A stretch of 50,054 nucleotides of DNA from Phoronis australis. Taxonomy: Eukaryota > Phoronida > Phoronidae. Shown one piece after another: positions 25,211 to 35,100 of the stretch (position 1 is its first letter; the number at the start of each line of letters is the position of its first letter). Location of the stretch: NCBI GenBank assembly GCA_002633005.1, contig NMRA01000672.1, positions 162,623 through 212,676 on the forward strand, given 5' to 3'. The notes beneath the pieces are model-generated. The model made no database searches. It was not told where the DNA came from and saw nothing but the letters and a program-made list of their open reading frames with translations. Both the position numbers and the translations under genes were made by a program.

Positions 25211-25216
25211 TTTATT
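25211..25216 (-). terminator. Candidate poly(A) signal of the MFS gene
   Basis: TTTATT on the plus strand is AATAAA on the minus strand, about 810 bases past the MFS stop codon. It is one candidate, chosen because it is the first canonical signal I found downstream; transcript ends would have to be mapped to confirm it. Confidence 0.3.
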
Positions 25217-25537
25217 AATAAATATTATTTTATACATTCGAAATCCTGAGGCTTAAACTATTTATGCATACCAGGATTTGGAACCTTCAAAGAATAGATG
25301 TTCACCCAATCTAACAACTCTCTAGAGAAGTAAAGCTTTCGGTGTACACTATTTGTGCATTCTCACGTAGTACCTCAGCCAGACATTGCTTCCACAAAAT
25401 GATCATTCCATACAAATGCCAAAATGAGAAAGATTTAACATTCTCAGAAAAAAAGGTATATATTCTCTTACATTGAAATACAAAATGCTAAATTACTATC
25501 ATACAAACAGTAAGTCGAATATTACATGCCTGTATGT

Positions 25538-25585
25538 TGAGAACCAGTTTTCTCCACTAAGTAACAGGCATCAAACTGGTTCTCA
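25538..25585. repeat. Perfect 13-bp hairpin in the probable MFS 3' UTR
   Basis: TGAGAACCAGTTT and AAACTGGTTCTCA are exact reverse complements around a 22-base loop, about 450 bases after the stop codon of the minus-strand gene. Confidence 0.8.
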
Positions 25586-26022
25586 AAATGTGGTCATGTT
25601 ATATCAGACTATTACCCAATATCATAGTTGATCCAAAATAATACAAACATAAAATTCGAAGTTGACAAACGGCTTTTAAACCCAGGTCTTCTGAACACAT
25701 CAGCAAATAAACGCAGCGCTTTAAAACCAGATTCTACACATTCTGGCTTCCAAGCCAGTATCCATGAATAGGAACAGTTCAGAGCACAAAAAACACTCCG
25801 GCGTCTGTCTTATCAACTGGCACACACTTCATAAACTGGCGCACGAAATTTGTAGCTGAGCAGCTATTACGGAACTGAGGTCAAAATAATTACCATGATT
25901 TTGTTTCGTATCAAAATGCCGTGGGAGTCACAACAACGTGTGTAGGAAAGCGTCTCAGTTACAGCTGAGTATATTGACCTTTGACCTGCAGCATCAGTAA
26001 CCACCACCACCACGGACGTTAC

Positions 26023-26147
26023 TCATTCCAAACGTTCGTAGTCTTGGCTACGAGCCAGTCGCATGTCTCGACGTATAGAAACCAAGGAGACAAGGAATAG
26101 GGCAGATCCAAGAACAAAGAGACCGGGATACAGCACCAGCAGTGCGT
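26023..26147 (-). CDS. MFS transporter exon 10 (last helix, C-terminus, stop)
   Basis: Acceptor TTGTTTCAG, phase 1. Codes for YALLVLYPGLFVLGSALFLV, then SLVSIRRDMRLARSQDYERL and E, with TGA at 26025-26023. This is transmembrane helix 12 and a short basic cytosolic tail. Confidence 0.92.
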
Positions 26148-29100
26148 CTGAAACAAGACACAATGAAGCACAAATAACACTCATTAAAACCCCTCACATT
26201 TAGGACAGTGTGTATATTTCTCCAAATATCTACAAAAATTTCATATTTCAACTCAGCAAAAGTATATATTTTCTTGAAATAAAGGCTGTAGGACTTGATT
26301 TTTCCCTTTTGGCAAAATTGGGTCACATCACTGACATCACGTATGTAAAATTTAGCAAAAAGAAAGGTTTACTTACTGCAGAACAACACTATCAATAAAA
26401 TGGGCAAGTTTTATTTGATATAAATGTTAAGATGAGATGTCAAAAATACCATTACAGTTTTCTTAAAGATCATTGCGTTTTCGTTTTACAAAATTTTTGA
26501 TTTTTCGTTAAAATCATAAATTAAACTCCTAGTTTTTGATAGCCCCCTCATGCAAAAGAGTTGCATTTGAAAAACGATTCCTAAAGCGTTTTGGAGAACT
26601 ATACATAAAGCCGAGTACCCCAAAGTTTCATACGAGTCCAGTCGGCCCTTTCTGAGATATGATTGTCCGAAGTCAGCCAAATTTGAACATTCTACGGTAC
26701 TACATAACTTTAAGTCCTCCACTGCACTAAGTGACTCATTAGAGTAAAGTCCAAATTACTGTTTCTTTTCCTTCCAAGAGACAGTTGTCGAACACTTTCT
26801 ACACAGGGCTTGGAAAGACCCATGACAAAAAGAGGAAAATTTCTCAGTGATAAATCATTCCACAAATAAATAGACTTGTGTGATAGAAATGTACTTTTTG
26901 TTGCAAAATTTAACTGAAATAAACATTTTTGCACGCATTAACTCACAATAATGATAAAGAAAAAAGAGACGGAAAAAGAAGCTGGAAATTGAACAAGAGG
27001 AGACTGAAACCTAAAAAGAGGAAATCCTCTTAGAAGAGGAAAATTCTAAACACTGCTGCAGCAATTTTCCAAATTTAGGCCCTTATAGATTTGATTTGCA
27101 GTGAATGAAATAAAGAAATTTTATTACATTTATTTACAGTTGCTGTTACAGTTTAAACCCGAATCCACCCCTTACAGCTAGCTCTGTGAGAACAGTGTCA
27201 CTTACATCTCAGACTGGTGACTTTATTGTAGCCCATAGTTGCAAACCATGACTGTAGAGGGGGCACCAGTAGTGGTATGTTGCCACCAATGTTGGTGATG
27301 ACAAACAAATAGAACCCTATGGCCCCAGCGCGGATTGTGGAGGGAACCAACTCGACGATAGTAGTCAACGCCACACCGATCCACATCTCTCCTGGAAGCA
27401 GAAATCACATAAATCGATGGCACAATTCAAAATAAAAATTAAAAAATCATATAATTGAACTAACCTTTCAGTGACTTCACATGCACCCACTCTTTATGAC
27501 TGTCAATGTATTTTTCCAGACTTGTACATTTGTCCATTTATACTCTCAAACCTAGGCCCAAATACCGTTTCGAAAAAAGAAATGTGCCCCAACATACCTA
27601 ACACAGGACAACAGAGCTTTAATCATAATTAACTACTGAGCATTTGAAAATACTAGATGCCTAAACTCACCAATGATGTTTGCTGGGATGAGACTGATGT
27701 AACATAACGGTGCGCTGAAGAAGAGGGCGCCGGCGGCAAAAGGGGCTGCGACAACCTGTAGACAGAAAAGTTAGGAAATAAGCATGACTGTTAGAACACA
27801 ACGAGGTACAGGAGTTTGAACACAATGAGGTACAGCAGTGTGAACGACAACATGATGGACATGGGCCACGTGAAAATTCACTGTCATTCGATCATCGTAC
27901 GAAGGAGCAAATTTCCTAAATGCCAACACAACAGCCCTTTGAATTTAATGGTCCACATGGACTGGCTTCCTGTCTGTGATCCCTGATTGTGCCATAAACT
28001 CTGTGCCTCCATCTAGGCTGACAGTATGAAGACTCGGGTGTAAGGAGAGTTGTACTCTAAAGTATGACTTTGCATTTTCTTCTTAGGTCACGTAGAAAAT
28101 AAATCTGAAACTAAATAAGGCGATCCAGATCCTCCCAAGGATACTATTGTTTCACGAAATGTAGAATATAAATAGGTAAATAAAACAACAAGAATGGATC
28201 AACTGAAATTTTCGGATGTAATAACGTCCTTTGTCAACAGAAACAGAAACAGAAATAAAGTAAAATCAAACACTATATGATTTTACTTTATTTCTGTTTC
28301 GGTTGACAAAGGACGTTATTACATCCGAAAATTTCAGTTGATCCATTCTTGTTGTTTTATTTCCCTATTTTTATTCTTCTTAGGTCAGGATGTAATAACC
28401 ATGACCCTGTCAGTTTTACGACCCCTGCTTGATTGGTGCTGCAACATTAGCTAGTGTTTCATTGCGCAAGGGTAACTGAAACTGCCACTTGAGGGCACCA
28501 CAGATTTAATGGGGTTTTGGCACAAAATTCTGCTAATATCCCAACCTTCAAGGGAGAAGTCAGGGCAAAGCAGATGCGAGGCAAGGGCAAAAAAAGAATG
28601 GAATGGAAAAAAGAGAGACATATGAAGAGCTGCAAAATAATTGGCTAAAGCTATGCGTTTTGACTTGTCCAAGTATTTATGCCTTTGTTTATTGTTTAAA
28701 AGGGGAACACAGTCGCCGCTACAAAAGAAGGTGGAGTTATAAACCAGACTTAGTACTTTACAGGGCAGGAGTTATGGTTCATATCATTTGAAAATCAGAA
28801 TTATTTGTGAACACTTCAGTTGAGCCTTTGGAACGAAATGGAATCAATAATTTGAAAACAGTAGAATAACATTAAGGACGTTTGTTGTGTAAATCAATAT
28901 GAAGAAATATACGAATCTATCATAAATGATACTTTAACAATCCATGTCAATGTCCAGATTGTGATAACAAATATAGAACACAGCAACTCTTAAAGATACT
29001 AGAGAATGCCTGACCTGGCTCACAACGAGCACCATAACACGGGCCCATGGACCACGCCTCTTCACAAGCCGGTCTGAAACGAAACCACCGACAAAAGCAC

Positions 29101-32100
29101 CTATGCATCCGGCCACCAGGGGGATCCATGACATCCAGGACCCTATCTGCTGTGGGGTCTGGCCAGTACTTTCAAAGTACGGCTGCGTATTGTAGGCCCA
29201 CACGTAACCACCTGAAATAATGAGAAAATGCTGCACTGGTCATGGAGTTCAAAAGAATTTAGTGATTTAGTAAAAACTCAATAGATGGAGCAACTTGTCT
29301 GCTCTACACAGGCTGAAACAGAGATGAGCTGGCACTTTGTAAGAGAAGATGCTGTTAGTTTAGATTACCAGAATGTGAATGGTCCTCAAGAACATAGATC
29401 AAAATAAAACAAGATTGACACATTATTACATTAAAAATTCTCCAATTTGGGACAGTTTCTAGAATTTGGGACACGGAAAAAAAAACACAAAAAGTCCTAT
29501 TTTGGACACAGCCTCTTGCACAAGAGGAAAATTTTAGCAACAAACCCAAGAAGAGTTTTGGACAATATACAGCGCAATATCCGAAATTTTCATAAAATCC
29601 GAACAACCAATTCTGAGATACGTTCCTCCAAAGTTATTCAAATTAGGACACTTTTCCACTGCCCTACAAAACCTTAATTAAGACAAGATGACAACTAAAT
29701 GTATACCTGCATTACGCAGTGAGCCCGCCAGTATGAAGATGACTAAAGATGGTCTCACGAATGGCCGAACTGTTCTACCAAGTCTTTGGCACAATGACAG
29801 TTCCTGCTCCAAGTAGGGGCGTGGAGAGGTGTCCCTATCTGGTTCTTTGATTGTGAAGAAGACCAGAAATGGGAGGAGGAGACCAGGAATGGCCGAGATG
29901 TAAAACGCCCAGCGCCAGCCCTGAAACAACAACAGACATGCGACTTTTCACCAGAATTTCCTGCAGTGCAAAATTTCACCACCAGGGGAGCTGGTATGGC
30001 AATAACATGGCGACATATTCATTTAAATTGAACCATTTTTATACTGCTTTCTTGTTGCATAAGCTTGCACATCTTCAGTCTACAGCCAATAAGCCACTTC
30101 CAATCAAATTGAAGCCATTATGGGTGCACATCCTTCGACAAGAGTAGGATAGTTCTCTCCTCATTCTTTCATTACTCTCAGTGTAAACGCCGATATTGTA
30201 TTACACTTGCTACAACACAACACAATTCCATGGCTGCATGTTTAGGGTACAGTAGCAAAAATTCCGAGCCCTGGCCATGGAATCGTTACCACCCTGTAAT
30301 TGGACACTATACTCCAGTGAGCATTAAACTCCAATAGAAAACAGGCTGTATGCTGCCCCCTACCTGTCCATTTATATCGGCGACTGTTATAAAGTTTCCC
30401 AGAGCGTATGCGAGACTGTAGCCTGTGTAGATGCCAAAGTTGTAGATGCCCATGGCAGAAGCTCGTAACTCCGGCACAAAATAGTCACCAATTAACGACA
30501 CCGCAAATGGTGTGCAGCCAGCCTCTCTACAATGAATGACAACTGTGAAGTAACAACAGTGCAAATACTACTACAACAATTTACCTATTGCCAGGATTTT
30601 TAGTGATGGCTTAACTGACCAATCAGAACGCAACATTCTTAACACACCTTCGCTTCATTTTACTCGATAAACAACACGTTGAGATTGACATATTACACAA
30701 ACAACACGTCGGGTAAAACTTATTGTTTGTTTGTCAACTATTCGCAAAGGGGCCGAGCTTGCCATAGGTCAATTCTCCACTGGGCTAAAGGTGCTTTCTG
30801 TTTCACAATGGCAGGAAGATCAGTCATGTGATCAAGAGCCTGAGGGGCAGGCTTGAAACATCATGAACAACTAACCAAATGTCTCCTAGTAAGCAATTTT
30901 CTTGTTTTCTACCAATTTTCCACCTATTTCGCACAGAAAGCAATTGCCAAAATTGTCATTTTTCAAATTTTCAATGCCATTTGATTACCTACCTACCAAT
31001 AATAGAAACTTGGGGGGTTGGGGGAGGGGGGCATGGGGCGGCTGGGGAGCGTAAAATGACGAGCTGGGCCAAGCTAAGTTGTAAAGCCAAAACTAAAGCA
31101 TTAACCTTGAACTTTGAATTGTCGCCTGTACCCAGAAATCAATTCTAATTCAAGTTGAGTAAGAAAAAAGTTGAAACAGTTTCGTAACGGCATGCCAAGA
31201 TGGATTCAGATGCAGTACATTAATACATCATGGAGCAGAAGACAAGGGCAACAGGCCACTACTAATTACTCTTGTAGACATAACATATTGAAAGGTCTGC
31301 AAGAAATAACAATTGCGTGCTTAATACGTGACTTACCCAATGGCAAGGCCAAATCTGAACAGTGCCAGCTGCCAATATTTACTAACAAATCCTGACCCAA
31401 GCGTCATGGCCGACCAGAAGAAAAGACAGAATGCCAGCAGGTTTTTTCTGAAACGAAGTTAAATGAGGTTTGGGCGTGATAAATTCGTCATTTTCACACA
31501 GCAGACTGTCACCAAACACATTTTAAAACAGTTCACCAAAATGAATGGGAACACCTTGTAGCAGTTACAATCAAAACTACAGTGAAACGGACAAAATTAA
31601 TAACCCGTACTGACTGGCACAAATATTACACCACTGGGAGATTTTATGGTGAGAAACACAAGAAATGAGCAGAAGCAGGGAGAGATAACTTCAGGCGGTA
31701 CAAGCTGCTAACTCCAAACGATCTTAAGGCCCTTTCAAACTAACGTTGATGAATCGATTCTTTGGAGAGTTGCGTCAGTGTTAACAGTGCTGGATCGAAG
31801 TTAACAGTGCCAGTTAATCCAGGTGGATTTATTGGCAGAGCATCCATGCTTCAGCACAGTGTGAATGGTCAACTTCGGTCTCATCAAAGTAATAAGCAGG
31901 GACCACTGCTAACACGATTATTTCGACGATGACTACGTCACCTACAGTTTACCTTGATGTCTGTCAACTACCGAAGCTGATATGAACAGTTCAACTAACT
32001 TCAGTTTACAATCACACTCTTCTCAAGTAAGAGTTCAGTTAGTGCAAAAGGGTCTTCACAGATAATTATGTCTCCACCATTCAATAGGTTGATTTGGCTT

Positions 32101-35100
32101 TTGCATGTAGTAGCCAAATTAAAATTCTTATCTTTACGATTTGAATACTCCTAAAGAATTTAAGCGATATTATAACAGGACGACACTTCACCAAACATCA
32201 ATTCATGAAGCATAAGTCATGAAAAAAAAATGTAATACATTTGTTAAATAAAAAGATCCGTCAGTTCTTATGATAGAAGGATGTAGTAAAAAGCACAAAC
32301 CTGTTGTATCGATCAGCAGCAAATCCTAAAGGTATACCACACAATGTGTAGGCAACGATGAAGACAGGTCCTGCTATGATCTGATAGTCTATACCTTGGC
32401 CGTTGTAGTCCCACTTACAAACATGACTGCCATTTTCATTGGTTGATGCCAAGCAGCTGCAATGGATGACAAAAATAAACAAACACACCATCTATGTAGT
32501 TTAGCTGCTATATTCATTTTATCATCTTTTATGTAGTTTAGCTAGTACTTTGTGTGACTATGTAGTTTAGGTTTTTATTGTAGTTTATTATTTTGTGCAT
32601 CTATATTTTAGCTAGTGCATTATTTTCTGCATCTATGCAGTTTAGCTAGTACATTATTTGGTGCGTCTATGAAATTTAGCTAGAAGGTTATTTTTAAATT
32701 AATAACGTATCTGCAGGTAGCATTGTATGAAGACCATACAGAGTTTTATTGCACAACATTGTGTGTTGGCAGTAAAGATTTTCATATATTTTAAAGTTCA
32801 TTCAGATGAGCCTAAGCCTACATTGATGATGACTCAATTGAAACTTTAGGCAATTATTACTAAAATCAAGGCACCTACTAGTCGGTGGGCCAGATCTCAT
32901 AGCGTTCATCCTTGTGAGTACTTTTGGGGGGCAACCTAGTTTTTTCTATGTGGCTAGATAATATACCTATAAATCAAATTCCAAAAAGTTCCCACGTCTA
33001 CACTTGCACATTTTTTTTAAAAAGGTGTTTTTGTTGCACAAAATATGATGCACATTCCTGCCACTTGGTGGCGCTTTTCTATTGAATTGACCAATCAGAG
33101 AGCCAGATTGTATTGTTGTGCTTAGTTACTTCAATATGGCTGCTCCCATGGAGTGTGATGCCTGTATAATTCAAGGTTTATCAAACAGCACAAAATTGTG
33201 ATGTCAGAGCCTAAAGAAGCTTAGGAAAGCTTCCTGACGAAAGCTGATTGACTGTGGAACTCTGTAGATCAGTAGATCAAAAAGAAGAAGAGGTGTCACA
33301 AACGTTTGTGCAGAAAACAGCTGCATGTCCTGGTAGCCTACACAGTATACTGCTGAGTGCTGTAGACTAGAAGACCAAGTGTCAGACCAAAAAATTGAAA
33401 GGACATAGAACGGCATAGCAACGTTTCAAGGCACGAGCAGTAGTACTAAAGCTGAAGTTGCTGAAAGTGATACAGATGTTATCCAAGATTTCCCAAGAAA
33501 ATCAATTATACTTCCAAAATCTGAAACACCCAATTAACCTGAACAAGATAGGAACATTCTGAAACATGAGTGCATCATTTGTTAGCAGGAAAAGTACATT
33601 ATGGGCCACATTTCAAGAAAGAGAAAGAAGTATAGCTTTCAAAAACAGGTACGTGTTTTTGAAAAATACATCTTGGTGTTTTCCATGTGTGTTTCAGTAT
33701 TATCACCAGTTGTTTTTTAACTTGTTCAGCCCCTTGGCTGCCTAGGCCTTAGACAATACTGCTGACCCAGTAGAGACGATGATCATACCATAGGTACTCC
33801 ATATGCCGGATACTTTTCGGCAAATTATGTTCCTATAAGTTTAGAAGTACCGCGTAGAGAGATGCCTCTGAGGAGGTCGTTAATGTTTTCATTTGTTCCC
33901 AGTTTAAACAAATACTCCTGCAATCCTGTTTTTCGAACACTCCATTCAGTTGCCACATCGACACTGCTTGCGCTAAGGGATAATCCTATGGCGTTATACT
34001 GTGGGTGTGATTTTAAAGCACTTTAAGTCAAAAATTTTTGAGAAGGTTAAATGGAGTAGATAGTTGCAAACAACATGCCCAAGTGGCCGTCATCCCCTGC
34101 CGTAGTCTCAATTTTTTGTAAACATTAATTACTTAGGTAGCAGCTGCAATGATAATTAAATTAAAGTGCCTAAGTGGCCATCGTCGCCGTCGAAATTTGA
34201 GGACGATGGAAGCCACTGTCCATTTCGTCAAACGTCGATTACCTTAAGTGTAAATCGATTGACTATGGTTTGAGCATCTGATTTAAAAAAATTAAATTTC
34301 AATCACTGCACAGGTATATCAGCTGATTTATTTTCAGCTGCATCTACTGATCTAATTATTAGACGATCAACATTATTAGGCTACAGGTCAAACGGCATGT
34401 AAATTTGTTAGGCTGGTGGTGGATCAGCTCCTGATACGTCCGTCTGAAAAAGTTGCATGCCAACTCACTCATAGTTGAATGTTAAATTAGTGTTAACAGT
34501 TCGGGTTTTTTTCAGTTGGACTTGTATCGCAAGCAACAGCTCAGTCCAGAGCCCTGAATATGCAAATGAAATTCAAAGATAAAGACCTTGTGTCTTAGAA
34601 GCCAAGTACCACAGATCATCATGCTGTAAAAAAGAGAAAGACAAAGATTGTGGAGAGTGACGAATCCCCAGTTTTCAGAGATGTTTTTCTACAGTTTTGT
34701 TTGGAGTTCATTGAATCAAAGCTTCTAGCACATGGAGATGTCATTTGCCTTTCAAAAATAAAGCAAGACTTTGAAGCTGTTCTTCAGAAAGCTGGTGTGC
34801 ATGAAGTTATTTGGACAGGCAATCTTAAGAAATATTGTTGAAGCTACTCACTGTTGTAGTTTGTGCCTGACTAAGAGATACGAAAGTGAATTGAGGCTAG
34901 TGTTCAATAATTCACTTGCTGACTCTAATTAACACAGCCCATTGTAACATATTTTGAATCAAACGTTTGCCCAAATAGTGCCCGCCTCCAAACAAGGACT
35001 TAGTGTTTGACCCTTCATTGCCTGCGGGCTAATCACCAGTGTGCAGTGCTGTACCCTCTCTAATCGACCATAGTTGGCTCCTTGGCGGTGGAGCTTTGCA

